Assembly: GCA_907163375.1 (NCBI GenBank)
Contig: CAJQUW010000498.1
Span: forward strand, 62,001 to 126,000
Source: Prostheceraeus crozeri
Lineage: Eukaryota > Platyhelminthes > Polycladida > Euryleptidae
DNA: 64,000 nt
Direction of reading: 5' to 3'
In this document: positions 11,756-23,105 of the stretch, piece after piece
Numbering within the stretch: the stretch's first letter is position 1
Layout of the letters: the number at the start of each line of letters is the position of its first letter
Translations under genes and position numbers: made by a program
Notes under the pieces: model-generated
Databases searched by the model: none
What the model was told of the DNA's origin: nothing
What the model saw: the letters and a program-made list of their open reading frames with translations, nothing else

Positions 11756-13300
11756 ATCATTGCATGGCTAGTGAACAGACGCGCTGAAACACTCTAACCC
11801 TGTGTATGATCCAGTTCAAAGAAACATATTATGATGAAATTGATCAAAATATTTCAATTCTTAATTGATTGCAAAATGAATCCCTCGTGTACAAGTGCAA
11901 ATGGTAACTGTGATAGTTATCAGATTAATTTCCGTTTATAGAAGCCAACATTAAACCAATTTTAAATCTGAAAATTCACATTGAACAATTTTCTGCTCCA
12001 TTCCCTCGTAAAAACCTGTTCTGAATCACTCTAGTGATGAGACGTCTGTAGGCTGCACTTTTTTAACTGTTGCTTGCATCGTTCCCACAGTTGTAGACTA
12101 TTCTACAGTTTCCTATTTCTAAAAAATGAACTATTACTCTGGAGTCGTTGCAGGGTCGGGTGTGTGTCAATTGAAAGGAGATTTCTATCGTCATTATTCA
12201 TTGCTCACTTTTTATTAATTCTGATGATAGTTACACAATTAAGATTGTTAATGCCCTCAGGAATACCTGAATTTTCGAAGTGTTGAATGATTGCCGTAGA
12301 ATTTCATGTTCTAAGATATTCAAATTCCCATGGTTAATGACGGACAGGAGATCTCGAGATAAAGATTTCAACGTGAACCGAAATAAGAATTTTCAGTATC
12401 TAGACAACGCTACATGCGTTATATAGCCAGAGCAATCAATTGACATAGTGACTAGGGATTTTGGTTTTGAACGTGTAGTCGTGTTCCCCCCAAAGATTGT
12501 CTTAGAAAGCATCTCCGTCTTAGAATACACATCTAGAAGAATGTCTTAGAAAAGCGCTTTGGAGCTGAAAGTATCATAACATTTCTGCAGACTCTGGCCC
12601 TATCAGCAAGGTCTACACGGCAAATGCACAGTGGCAGTAATATGAAGTAGCGTTGAAGCTTCATTTATCTTGTCTCTGTAAATTCAGAGCGGTAATCTCT
12701 CTCCCCTCACTCTCTCTTTCATTTGTTTTCAAAACGACTGTTCGTTTGCTATTCATCGTAAGAGATTGATTGCACAGCTCCGCTCAACACTTAACATAAT
12801 GCGAGATCTGTTGCTAAATTACGAGACTCAGAGCGAAATTGATCTAGTGTTCCAGTCGTTAACAATGTCTAAAATGCGTAATGACATCCACTTATGGCAG
12901 CGACATGCGAGTTATCGACCAATGTTGTCGCAAAGCTAAGTAAAAAAATGACGCTTTCGATATTCTTGAAAATGAAGACAGACGCTTGGTGTCTATAATT
13001 TTGCGTGATCTTCGGACATCCTCCATGTACTCAATCAACATAACAAACAGCGTGTCACAAGACATGGGCTTTCTGAAATTAAACCAAAGGACAAACACAA
13101 TCTTTTTAGCGATCATTCGTGAATCAAGTGCTACCATTTTAAATTCTAGCCACTGCAAGTGGAATTATTTTCGTATTTTTCTACTACCCTTTATATCCAG
13201 CACTTGTCCTATATACTCATGACTTGTGCTAGATATCCTTTTGTTTGTAATATGCTTTTGTTGTGTAAATCCTGGAGTCTGGAGTTACAATGTTAAACTC
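11756..13300 (+). other. Intron, nothing recognised
   Basis: No exon, transposon or notable repeat is seen. Short open stretches on both strands near 12.9-13.2 kb overlap one another and look like chance. Confidence 0.5.
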
Positions 13301-13304
13301 ACAG

Positions 13305-13890
13305 TTCTTCCCCACGCTCTCCCTCTCTCCCACTCTCCGGAAAACTCTGGAGTCTCCTCGAATTGTTTGTCCTTGATTCTCCCTCCAGCTCAAGTATTTT
13401 TGCCACGGGTTGTAGGAAAGTCAGAGTGAGTGGCTCAGGGATTCTACCTGCGGTCTCTCTCTCTCTCTCCCACAGACACACACACTCTTCCTCGAATTGT
13501 CTTCTTGATCGGGGCCACAGTACGCGAAGCACTGGGGAACAAGCTTCCTCTTCCTACACTCTCACTCACTCACATTCTCTCTCTCTCTCCCACTTTCTCC
13601 CTCCCTCCAGCACACGTTTGTACTCAAGCATTTTTACCACGGATTGTAAGAAAGTCAGAGTGAGTGCTCAGGGATTCTACGGTCTCCCTCTCTCTCAAGC
13701 TCTCTCTCTCTCTCTTACTCTATCACTTCCTCGACTTGTGTCTTTTTGATCGGGGCCACATTGCGCGAAGCAAAGGGGGAACATCTTCCTCTTCTCTTCT
13801 CTCTCTCTCCCACATGAGATATCACTTTCTTTATCGTTGTTTCCCACAAGAATCTCATTTTTCACCTCTTCTCTATTCTCTTCCCTTCTC
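13305..13890 (+). repeat. Polypyrimidine tandem duplication (CT-rich, about 235-bp unit)
   Basis: A long C/T-rich tract built of an imperfect tandem duplication. The word pair 'TTTTTxCCACGG' and 'AAAGTCAGAGTGAGTG' occurs at about 13395 and 13630, and 'CTTGATCGGGGCCACA' or its variant occurs at about 13505 and 13745, a unit of about 235 bp present about two and a half times. Runs of CTCTCT separate the unique words. The overlapping plus-strand open frames over this tract are translated simple sequence, not genes. Confidence 0.8.
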
Positions 13891-14507
13891 TTCATTCCTT
13901 TCAATTGTCGGCAGTCGAATATGTAGATCGTGTTGGCGTCGGAGCGAACTTCTCATTATTGATGGTACACAATAGAGGATCGTCGGTGTTTTTCACGTGT
14001 AACGACCAGCTTTTGTCAATCCGCGTTGATTCTGCGCTCAGCTATCGTGGAAGGGCAAGAGATAGCGGCTGAGATCTCCCCAACTGCCTGGAAAGAGAGG
14101 GAGAGGAAGCGAACTCACCTCAAGCTGAGCAGTGTTAGCGGGACAGGCCGAACTGAACGTGATTGTCAAGGTTGAAAATATTCGACTGTCATATTTATAA
14201 ATCAATCAATCATGTCTAGGTGAGGTCTATCGAGGCTGTTGTTGTCAGATCATCGGAATATAACAAGCTAATGACCCCGACACTAGTCAGTCATTTGAGC
14301 TGGCTAATTAACAGAGTGATTTGGACCGCTGGGTTGTTACTCTTTGCACTAGAAAGCAGATGTGACAAGTCTCAACGTCGCAGCAGTTGAGGATTGAAGC
14401 ATAGACGGAGTTGTGAATTCGTTTGAAAGTCATGACTAACTCCGATGATCAGATCGATGTCAGAATATCAGTGTTGGATGCGGGCTGGAGGATGCAGTTT
14501 TGGAAAG
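13891..14507 (+). other. Intron, nothing recognised
   Basis: No exon, transposon or repeat family is recognised here. Confidence 0.5.
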
Positions 14508-14645
14508 ATGAGCGTCGGGTCGGGTCTCATGAATTTTGAAACCTCACTCGGACTAAAAGCCAACCCGAACACGACCCGAACCCGAGATCGGGCTGGGTCC
14601 AGACATTTTACCCGAAACCGATTAGAAAATCTCAAAACCCGACCA
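14508..14645. repeat. CCCGAACCCG-rich repeat remnant
   Basis: Dense short repeats of GGGTCGGGT and its complement CCCGAACCCGA. Such strings form the ends of some short hAT-type MITEs, but no matching second end or target duplication was found. A similar string (CGGGTTTCGGGTCGG, about 17320) is in the same orientation, so the two are not terminal inverted repeats of one element. Confidence 0.4.
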
Positions 14646-14669
14646 GATAAGATTCGAATGATAACGATA

Positions 14670-15350
14670 CTGAATTTCCGTGTCGAAGGTAAACGTTGTC
14701 TCCTGTCCGACAGGTATTCCGCATCTCTTTCATTTTATCCCTGGGCGTTGGTTTTCTTTCCTTGAAAGCACTGTTGTATCTGCGTTTATAAACACTGCCA
14801 AAAGAATTAATTGTGTTGGTATCTTCACTTAAACATTTCTGAGACCGCAGAACATTCATCCGCTCATCTGCATAATTGAAAACAACATGCAATATACGGT
14901 TCTCCTTGACTTTTGGTTTTCCTAGCCTGGTACAACTGAGTACGTCTTGATCAACGAATGTATCTGAGGTTTCACTGAATAAATGCCGAACCTTGTCTAA
15001 GTAGTAAGTTATCTTGAAATTGCTCGTCATCTATAGTAACGACAGATTCAGACACATCTGAGACTATGACATTCAACCGTCATTTTTCTGCTTCATACTT
15101 TTCTAGTTGTAACTGCTGACTGACAACATCTTGAAGAGCATTAACTTCAATAGACAATCCAGCATGATCAGCTTGAAGACCATCTAACCGAGAATCTATC
15201 AATGACATTTTTTGATTTTTGATTCTATGACATCAAATCTATACATAGAGCAAAAAACATTTGCTGAAGAGCATGATCATCTGGATTTGACGTTACAGAC
15301 TGTTGTGCAGATCGAGTGTTTCTTCTGTTTCCAGGCATCATAACACGTGA
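14670..15350 (-). mobile_element. LINE ORF1 remnant
   Basis: The minus strand encodes, in broken frames, a LINE ORF1-type RNA-binding protein. It starts near MMPGNRRNTRSAQQ (about 15340), continues as a coiled-coil-like stretch (DSRLDGLQADHAGLSIEVNA), and then an RRM-like block (CTRLGKPKVKENRI, FNYADERMNVLRSQK, about 14850-14960). The latter corresponds to the usual 'RxGKxxxxxxRILxVxF' pattern. At least one stop and frame changes are present. The RT part is absent and the left side runs into the CCCGAACCC repeat. The element family is a CR1-group type by ORF1 layout; this is a moderate-confidence reading. Confidence 0.6.
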
Positions 15351-16068
15351 CCAGTAACTTGACATGGCAGCTGTTGAAAATTGTACAATCACGACGATTG
15401 CTTTACCGAAGAAAATATGCTGGTATGACGTCAAATTCACGTGCGGATAAATTGATAAATCGAAAGAGCCGTAACAAGGAGGGTCTTTTGCAGCGACCGA
15501 AATAGCAGCTGATTTGATTCACATACCCTGCCTATAAACAGACACTCGCATCAGCAGTCGGGCATAGAAAAAAAAGGTATTCCAAAAGTAGAATCGACCC
15601 TGCAGCCGATGGACACTGAGTGAATCAAAAACACGAAGACTAAGCAATTCTGCGCAAGTGAACGTAGATCAGCACAAACACTGAAGGGTGCCAAAAATTG
15701 AAAATACTCCAAAAACGACGCAACCATTCAATGAAACACTGCCATCATTTTGGCAGTGTAAAATCCACTCATCTACCAAAATCCACTCACCATCATCAGC
15801 AAAGATCTCAAGGACGGCGACGACACCAAATTCGAACCAAAAGGAGCTAAAATAGCGATGGAATCCACAAAAATACAACCACAAGAGAGACAAAAGCATT
15901 CGACCACCGCTTGACGCGATGGTATATCGAAAAGACTAGATTAGATCTGGCCATCAGCCAGATCTAGTTGTGCACTCCTCTAAGGGCAAGCGCTACACCC
16001 ACCAATACAATAGAATAAAAATTTCAGAAATATTCAATGAAATAATTATAGATTTCTTTGAAATTGAC
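15351..16068. other. Unassigned; possibly 5' UTR of the LINE remnant
   Basis: Lies upstream (in the minus sense) of the ORF1 remnant. It has no protein signature. It includes a small palindrome around AGATCTGGC..GCCAGATCT (about 15944-15968). It could be the LINE 5' UTR; nothing proves that. Confidence 0.35.
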
Positions 16069-16552
16069 GCGGACACCATATTTAGGATTCTAACCCGATG
16101 AAGATGAAATTGCTATGGATTTCTCTATCATTCAGCGGGCAATAATGCAGTAGTTGGCATTATTGCCCGCTGAATTTCCATTGAAATTACATGGGATAAA
16201 AAACTGCATTATTGCCCGGCACGTAAATTCTATGCCAATTATACATAGAAATGATGCAAATATCACTATTTTTGGAAGATTCATGCATGCACATTAGCAG
16301 TAATATCTAGGCCCTACTTCTCTCGATTCATTAGAGATTTCAAGATATCCTTTATCTAACATAGATTTTCATTTATAAACATATCACAGAATCATTGATT
16401 ATAGGCAGCGACATGGATTTCATCTTCATTGGGTTAGAATACCAATAATATCCACTTTTATCGGGCATAAATGCATAATTCCTCGTGCGCTAACGCGCTC
16501 TCGGAATCTATGCATTTATGCCCTCTAAAAGTGGATACTATTCATATATTGT
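16069..16552. repeat. Compound foldback element (nested hairpins)
   Basis: Three inverted repeats lie together. An outer pair has arms 16081-16110 and 16417-16446 (ATTCTAACCC..ATGAAGATGAAAT). Inside it is a perfect 19-bp hairpin ATTCAGCGGGCAATAATGC (16130-16148 and 16157-16175). Overlapping the right arm is a second hairpin of about 38 bp per arm (16446-16482 and 16503-16542) containing GGGCATAAATGCATA, with a CG-rich apex (16483-16502). No coding capacity is present. The arrangement looks like a MITE or foldback transposon whose ends recombined. Confidence 0.75.
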
Positions 16553-19298
16553 AGTTATCAGATAATTTATCAATTTCTATTGTAAAGTACATAAACTGTA
16601 GAGATATGTTCACAGCTTTATTATAACAGTGAGATATCACTTGAATTTCATTTCGATATTGAATTACATGTATGTTGGCATGATCCATTTCATGAGATTA
16701 GATATTTGCATCAGAAAGTAAACAAATACAAAATCATATTTTCTACAACCCTGGTATTGATCGGCATATACCATACATTGACGTATCGACAGAAGACTGC
16801 ATTTAATGGTTGACACCTAACAGCAGCATGGAGAACTTGAGATAGAAGGATTAGCCTACTTCTTCTTGCTCCTGTGAGTGAGTTCTTCGTGCATCCAATT
16901 AATAAGTACCGGAACGTTAAAAGACATGGATTATTGAAACAAGCAACCATCCAAGCACTTCTTAAGATTTTGCCGTCCGCCATCTTTCATATTCGTCCCA
17001 AACGTCTCTTGATGCTGCTGTCATTACCTACCTCAGAAGGCTCTCAGTTGTCGAGAACTCAAATTGATATACTCGTAATAACATTTTGATATATTTGAAA
17101 TCAAATTATGGTGTACCTTACGAAGTCGTATGAAAGTTGTTTTATCATATTTATGAAACAGCTTTGAAAAATAACGACATGATAACAAATCTAAAAGTGA
17201 ATATGCAAACAAAAAGTAATAATTCCCTTTCTTATTTCATCAGAACAATACAAAAAGGCAAATTTATTGATCAAATCAATTGCCAAAACAATTGCACTAC
17301 ATGCATGAATGATATTATCGGGTTTCGGGTCGGATCGCTTATCTTTACTGTCTACTGGGGTATTATTGCAAATCTTGCAAAATAAAAATTTGTATTTGCT
17401 TTCCTCTTCTTTGACGTTTTGCTAACTTTTCGGTTCTTTCAATCGAGGAAGTCGGTTTCAAACCGAGCCGCGGTGATTGTTGAGCAGTGGTGTGGAATTA
17501 ACATGTAATTTCATCGTAATGACAATGGAACTTCAGGTTTTCGTACGAGGAACATGTATTGTATCCTTCAACGCATGGTGATGTACTAATAGTGAAATCC
17601 ATCAACAATCAATGGATAGGTCCGCTCCTTTGCGGTTAGGTGTCCATGGAAAACCTGTTGATTGTAGGGTAGTCCTCTATACACAGTCGTAGCTTCCTCT
17701 TCTAGAGAAGGAGGATTCATCACATAAGAATTCAAGTGGCTCTACATTTGTGTATTTTGGCAGGAATACAGTCGAAATAAAATGTTTGTCTCCGGTGATC
17801 TGAGCAATCTTGACATTTTCAAATGATGAAGATAATAACAATTTAACACTCACATTATTTAACTCTATTTTAAAGCTGAAATATGAACGCACTATAATTA
17901 ATGTTTATATGAGGAAGATTGAATTAGCAACATCCATGCACATTGACATAATTCATTTATTCAGTGTATTTGATTTTCGTTGATGTTCGCTTAATATTGA
18001 CAGAGTAAACTAGCATTTGAATCATATCAAGTACGTTGTATGTCTATCAATCTGAATTTAGTGATGATATTGATGTCGAATTGTTATTAAGAAGTTTTAT
18101 TTGTTGTTTGACAGGTAACCAGCTTGCTTTACAGTTATCACACATAGTTCCCCGATTTGTTGATTTTCCTGACTGCTAAACAATAAATCTCAGTACTTTT
18201 TGTTCCTCATTCATGAGTAAGTGCCGAAATGTACTTGTTTCGATGGTACACCTCATTAAGATCTTATTAGAACTATTGGACTACTGGAAATCTCCATGTA
18301 AGCATGCTGAATCAAACAGAATTTTCCTTTCTAGTTTTCATGTACAGTATAGATAATTTTGGACATTGGTGAATGTCTTCGCAGTCCTTTTACTTTCGTG
18401 ATCATCACAGGCAATCATTGAACTACAGTGAAGGTCTATGCAATACAGATGAAGCTAGAACTGGATTCTAGCTATCCTCACACAATCTGTAGTACAATAA
18501 TTTTAAAATTGAGTAATTTCCATTTTCATTGTTTGTAACCGACAGATGGCAAAACAATGTAATGTGCATAGAATCCATTTGTCGGAAACAGCAAGGCAAA
18601 ATTTAGATTTTGAAAGTTTATGTTATGGCGCAACTTTACATATTATCGATACTTTTATATACATCGGAGATAGTAATTGTTTAGTAGGGATTTTTGTCAT
18701 ATTTGTAATAAATCTATATAATAATTATATACATGCATAATAATATAATATATTATTTATTTTTATAATCCAATTTTTATTGGGATTGTGTAGTAATTTT
18801 AAAAACGAAATCTTGAGCTGACCCATGTCTCATGTTCTCTCCACGTGGATCACTTTTTTAAATCAAGATTTTCATTTTTACTTTCCATAGTTTCCTATTT
18901 TAACAGTATCGAGCGGACGCCGTGGGTGTTTGACGTAGCAAGAAAGGTTACCCGTCGTAATGTAATATTGTTGCACTTAGCTGTGCTTATTGATGACACA
19001 GAGCAATGCATTCGACAGGGAAATCACAATGAACATGATGTGACCATGTCGTTTTGTGCATTCATCACAAAGTTGTTATTCAATGTAGATGGAAACTATC
19101 CACTGCTATAAGCAGGTCGTTGAAGTTGTCTGTTTGGACCAACCAACAATACTCCAATACGCTTTCAGTTCCCTTTTCTGAATCCAAGTTCTACCGAGCA
19201 ACATGTATTCGAAGTCTCTGTCGGGGAGTAATGACGACAATAGATGTCGATTTAGTTTCAACAGCACGTTAAAATGCATGTCCGATTCTTACCCACAG
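16553..19298 (+). other. Intron, nothing recognised
   Basis: AT-rich, with no exon or transposon I can support. It includes a short IR around 18755-18795 (CAATTTTTATTGG) and scattered chance open frames. Confidence 0.5.
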
Positions 19299-19684
19299 CT
19301 GCTGCTGCCAATCAGGATAACGTCAGTGATACCTTTATGGGCCCTCCTCCACCTCCGCCACTGCGTTCTCCACCTCCTCCTCCAATATCGGCCACAGTGG
19401 TCACTGGGCGCGGTTCTCCACTTCCAGCAGGCTTGCTTTCTATCAGCCCTACACTCACCAACGATTCAGCAGCGGTGACTAATGCACTGGCGGTCATGCC
19501 GAGCGGCGACCACACTCCAGGCGGCCGAAGCTCCGATTCTGGCTATCGTGGTATTCGCAGTGCTCCCTTAAATGATCCCAGAATGGTGCATCTACCCGTG
19601 ACGGTTCGAAAGAGTCCCGGCCTCGGATTTAGCATTGCAGGTGGCGTTGGTAGTCCTGGGAATCCTTTTCGAAGTGCAGACCCG
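19299..19684 (+). CDS. ERBIN/LRRC7: LAP gene exon: polyproline linker and first half of PDZ
   Basis: A 386-nt exon with acceptor TTACCCACAG and donor GTAAGT at 19685. Joined to the last base of 6708 it reads AAAANQDNVSD, then runs of Pro (GPPPPPPLRSPPPPPI, a likely SH3/EVH1/profilin ligand), a sixth Tyr motif (SSDSGYRGI, about 19531-19557), and the start of the PDZ at about residue 97: VHLPVTVRKSPGLGFSIAGG. GLGF is the classical carboxylate-binding loop. The exon ends after RSADP in phase 0, inside the PDZ. The segment GGVGSPGNPFR closely follows vertebrate Erbin PDZ (recalled GGVGGRGNPFR). This fixes the family. Confidence 0.93.
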
Positions 19685-19841
19685 GTAAGTGTCTTTCAAT
19701 TTATGTGCGGCACATGTGTAACTCGTAGTATGATGTGAGGTGCAGTTAGAGCATAGTATGAGGTGTAGTTATTGATGACATTGTTCATCAATGGGTGTAG
19801 ATGAATGAATTGTGTTACGTTGGAGCTGTAGTTTGTCGCAG
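19685..19841 (+). other. Intron start, nothing recognised
   Basis: Short intronic stretch after the PDZ-half exon; no feature is seen. Confidence 0.5.
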
Positions 19842-19955
19842 CGTGTAGGCAGCATTTGACTTGAGGCGTGCTTGTAGTGTGACGTGAATTGTAGGCAGTA
19901 TTTGACTTGAGGCGTGCTTGGAGTGTGACGTGACGTGTAGGCAGTATTTGAGTGC
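19842..19955. repeat. Short tandem repeat, about 49-bp unit
   Basis: About two and a half copies of a unit with the words GTAGGCAGTATTTGACTTGA, GGCGTGCTTGGAGTGTGACG and then GTGTAGGCAG again. Copies differ by a few bases. No function is apparent. It lies just left of the Crypton region. Confidence 0.8.
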
Positions 19956-19988
19956 AATGATATAGAAATTATAGCTATTGTATCTGTC

Positions 19989-20026
19989 GAGGGCATAAAT
20001 TGGGGAAATTTCCAATTTATGCTCGC
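19989..20026. repeat. Hairpin with GGGCATAAATTGG arms
   Basis: Arms GAGGGCATAAATTGG (19989-20003) and CCAATTTATGCTC (20012-20024). It shares the word GGGCATAAAT with hairpins near 16465 and 23037 and is placed in the same informal group. Confidence 0.6.
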
Positions 20027-20088
20027 CAATTTCAATGTATTTTCAATGGAGCTGCGGGCTCCCATTCATGCGCTCCATTTTCATATAT

Positions 20089-21757
20089 ACCATGATATTA
20101 ACTATTTTCCGGTAGTTATTTTCAATTGAATTCCATCAAAAATATCTATGTGTATGGTATTTTCTATTATCAAACAGGGAATACAGCTAAAATATCCATA
20201 TGGATATCTATGTGGATACCCACTTCTAAATATGCCAACAATGTACGTGTATACATGAACATGAGAACTTGTCACACAGCACTGTCTAATTGTTTTAACG
20301 GTACTCGTACCATTATTGATCACGACATTGCAATTGTTGAAATTGAATATGAGAGAGTCTGTTCCACTTCCACACGGTTTTGAAACCTTGGATAGAGTTG
20401 TTCCATCGAGAATGGCAGAACAATTTTCCAGGTGAGTATCTGCGGTTCTTTTGTAACATCTGACCCCTGCCAGACTTCTGTGACCCGCACGTTCCATGAT
20501 GAGTTGTTCGTCAATGTTGTTCTGATGAAGTCTTGTTGCGCATGTCGCACGAAGGGAATGGTTACTTTTGCTGCTTGAACCTATTCCAGCTTGATCACAT
20601 GTTGATTTCATAAATTTGTTGAGCTTGTTCTTGCCTATTGGCTTAGATGTGTACCAACATAAATTGTTTGGTTTTTTTAAAGGTTACAGATAGAAGCGAT
20701 TTGAGCTTTGAGGTCGTTTACTGAGGAAAAGCTCCATCAAAGTTACATGGCATCTTGATCTGTTCGATACATTCTCAAAATGTACTAATTCCTTGGTTTT
20801 GTGCCTCAAGTTATTCAAACCTCCTGAATTTGTTTTCGAATGTTTTTCACGGTAGACTAGACATCGTTTGCCGTCACGAACTTCAAAAGAAAATTGCTCA
20901 ATAAGAAGATGTACGTGTTCCTCACAGCCTCGAAGAGCAAAATTCAATCCATTCAGGTAAAACAGAGCATATAACAATGACTGTCCATCGGAGGCCCCCA
21001 TTGCATGGCTCCATAATAATTTTTCCTCATTTTCACTTATCACATCAGCCGACTTCGATTTCAAACTGGCACCGCTTTCAGTGGATATTCTCATCGATGA
21101 ATCAAGACTCACTGTCACCGCTGAAAACTTTTCATCTCGAAAGAAGTCGACTTTTCGTGTAAGCGAAATATGTGATTGTATTCCTGCAACAATCGACACG
21201 AGATATCTGCCTGGGTATCTTTCTCCATTTGATTTCCTTACTTCGTGAATGAACTTAGTCATAAGTTGGCATAATGCATCATCGGATAAGTCACATATGT
21301 TTGAATTTACATAATCCAGTCGTTATTTTCTCCAAGATTCAAATATTTTATTTGCCCATTTATTGCGCTTTTTGGTGTTCTTGTTTGTCACTGATTTATT
21401 CAATTCATTTAGCTCTTGTTGTGAGTAGTTGGCAAATCTGCTGTAATTCGTGTTGTGGTTTTGCAAATCACTTAGTAGTGGGAACAGATCTTCAATAGTT
21501 TCAAATTCATCATATGATATTATATTCGGATCGTGATTGCCGATGAATCCATTAGTGAGGTCTACCAGAGGTTTGACAATGCCCAATTTACCATCCATGT
21601 CTGGCAAATGTTTACACTAAAATTGTCAATGCAACCGAAGTAGATCTACATGTACGCGTAATAAGAATTCTATGATGCGTTGATCACAAACAAATTTACA
21701 ATTCAAATCAAAGGGAGTTATCTAAATAACTCCCATAAAAAATATCATGGTATATAT
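20089..21757 (-). mobile_element. Crypton-type tyrosine-recombinase element
   Basis: This region contains the tyrosine recombinase gene described below, bracketed by an inverted repeat. The left arm is at 20089-20125 (ATATACCATGATATT, then AGTTATTT). The right arm is at about 21718-21757 (AATAACTCCC, then AATATCATGGTATAT). Cryptons move as DNA through a tyrosine recombinase and normally lack terminal inverted repeats (family knowledge). So the arms may belong to a neighbouring foldback repeat rather than to the element, and the true element ends are not established. The right arm runs directly into a larger hairpin at 21758-21857. Confidence 0.6.
20102..21607 (-). pseudogene. Crypton-like tyrosine recombinase, two nonsense codons
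   Basis: One minus-strand frame of about 500 codons, interrupted only by TAA at 21323-21325 and TAA at 20684-20686; the frame is continuous across both. N-terminal region: SRFANYSQQELNELN and NKWANKIFESWRK, matching the 'RFAPVSEEELEEL..TKKATKWA' start of DUF3504-type proteins. Middle: TKFIHEVRKSNGERYPGRYL and LLYALFYLNGLNFALRG, holding the first catalytic Arg. C-terminal: HSLRATCATRL (His-x-x-Arg) and GHRSLAGVRCYKR (His, nucleophilic Tyr). All recombinase catalytic residues are therefore present. The same domain is domesticated in several animal zinc-finger genes, so a dead copy of such a gene is an alternative, but the lack of introns favours an element. The start chosen is the ATG at 21607. 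Confidence 0.8.
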
Positions 21758-21857
21758 GAGATATTCCATGATATTTCTGAGTGATAAAAAATAAATCCCT
21801 CGAGCCTTCGGCTCTCGGGATTTATTTACATATCACCCAGAAATATCATGGAATATC
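21758..21857. repeat. Long hairpin with CG-rich apex
   Basis: The left arm (21758-21802) and right arm (21817-21857) pair over about 40 bp with few mismatches (GATATTCCATGATATTTCTG and its complement, then ATAAATCCC). The apex CGAGCCTTCGGCTCTCG resembles the apex at 16483-16502 (GTGCGCTAACGCGCTCTCG). It adjoins the right flank of the Crypton. Confidence 0.8.
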
Positions 21858-21863
21858 TTATAC

Positions 21864-23022
21864 ATATCTATCTTAAACATGATCATTTCAATTTTATTAC
21901 TCGTTCATCGACATCTATCACAGAAGTAGATAATAATACACTAGAATGGAAGTTTGATATCTTGCCTATCTACAATGATGGCACATGGAAAAATCTATGG
22001 TTTTTAGATCAGATTCGATCTAAAACATTATGTCATAGTCAAACTATTTGCCAAGTTGGTTGTTGAAGTTGTTGACAGCAAATTGCAAGATTTTCATGAA
22101 GAGAATTTTAAGTGAGATGGTGGCATTGTTTTATGTGAAATAGCCTACTCTTCCATGGATAAATATACTGTGTCTATTTCTACCAGTCATTGACAACTAT
22201 TTTTCAACACTGGAATACGAATTGAAATTTGGTTCACAGAGTCATAATCGAAAGTAGTCCGTGTACTGGTTGTAAGAACATTTCAAGAATTCAAAGATAA
22301 AAATTCGAATTATTGGATAATTTCTCCTTCTAGTGGTCAAGAAACCTAGCGCTCTTTTGGAATAAACACATCGAAAGCTTCTTCAGCGAGTCATTTATCA
22401 GATAAATGAAATGTCGTTGGAACTTTTCAATTAATCACTAAATGATTAATATGACATAGTGTGATGATATTTTGGAAGCTCATATTCGAAAGCATGCAAA
22501 GGTTTTGAAAATTGTTCAAATATAATGAACAGGGGAATCCTTCAAAGTAAAATGAATACTGTAAGATTTCTTGGCCTCTGATTTCAAGCTGGAGCAATGC
22601 ATGATCTGTAAATGGACATAACAAGTTGCTTATATGTCTGATCATGCTCTTAATTGATTATAGGAGCGATATTTCAAAATGATGACCAAACAGAACGTTT
22701 TAAAGGATTTCCTTCTTTTTCATCCTGTCGCCGCAGTATTTTGTAATTTCACTGTTGCTTTTGTGTACATGATCTTTGGACAAGGGGCAACAATCCAGAT
22801 CGCAAATTGACTTGATAATTGAAAATGCCAACCCGAAAACAAGAAAGCCAGCTCGCAAGATTTGCTTTTTGCCCCAACTAAGTTCCCCCGGAGTGTGCCA
22901 TAATTTTCATGCAATTTCCATTCTAGGACTTTCTATGGTATTGTTAATTTCTATGACATTTATGGACCACTTTTCACAAGTGGCTTTTAATCCATGATAG
23001 TTCATGCATTAATAGAAAATAT
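21864..23022 (+). other. Intron, nothing recognised
   Basis: AT-rich with no exon or transposon recognised. Confidence 0.5.
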
Positions 23023-23078
23023 AGCTATCTATCGTCGGGCATAAATTTGCCCTCCAATTTATTCCATCGACGGATAGC
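23023..23078. repeat. Imperfect hairpin with GGGCATAAAT arm
   Basis: Arms GCTATCTATCGTCGGGCATA and its imperfect complement ending GACGGATAGC. It shares GGGCATAAAT with the hairpins at 16.46 and 19.99 kb. Confidence 0.55.
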
Positions 23079-23105
23079 CATAATTCCTATATCTACGCAA
23101 CTAGT

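Noticed and set aside
13299-13904. Several overlapping Ser/Leu-rich open frames
   Set aside because: They are translations of the CT-rich tandem tract on both strands; no splice sites or homology.
15669-15899. Membrane-like minus-strand open frame rich in Phe, Trp and Val
   Set aside because: Complement of an A/C-rich stretch beside the LINE remnant; low complexity, no family signature.
14508-17345. One large element bounded by GGGTCGGGT strings
   Set aside because: The two strings are in the same orientation, so they are not terminal inverted repeats.
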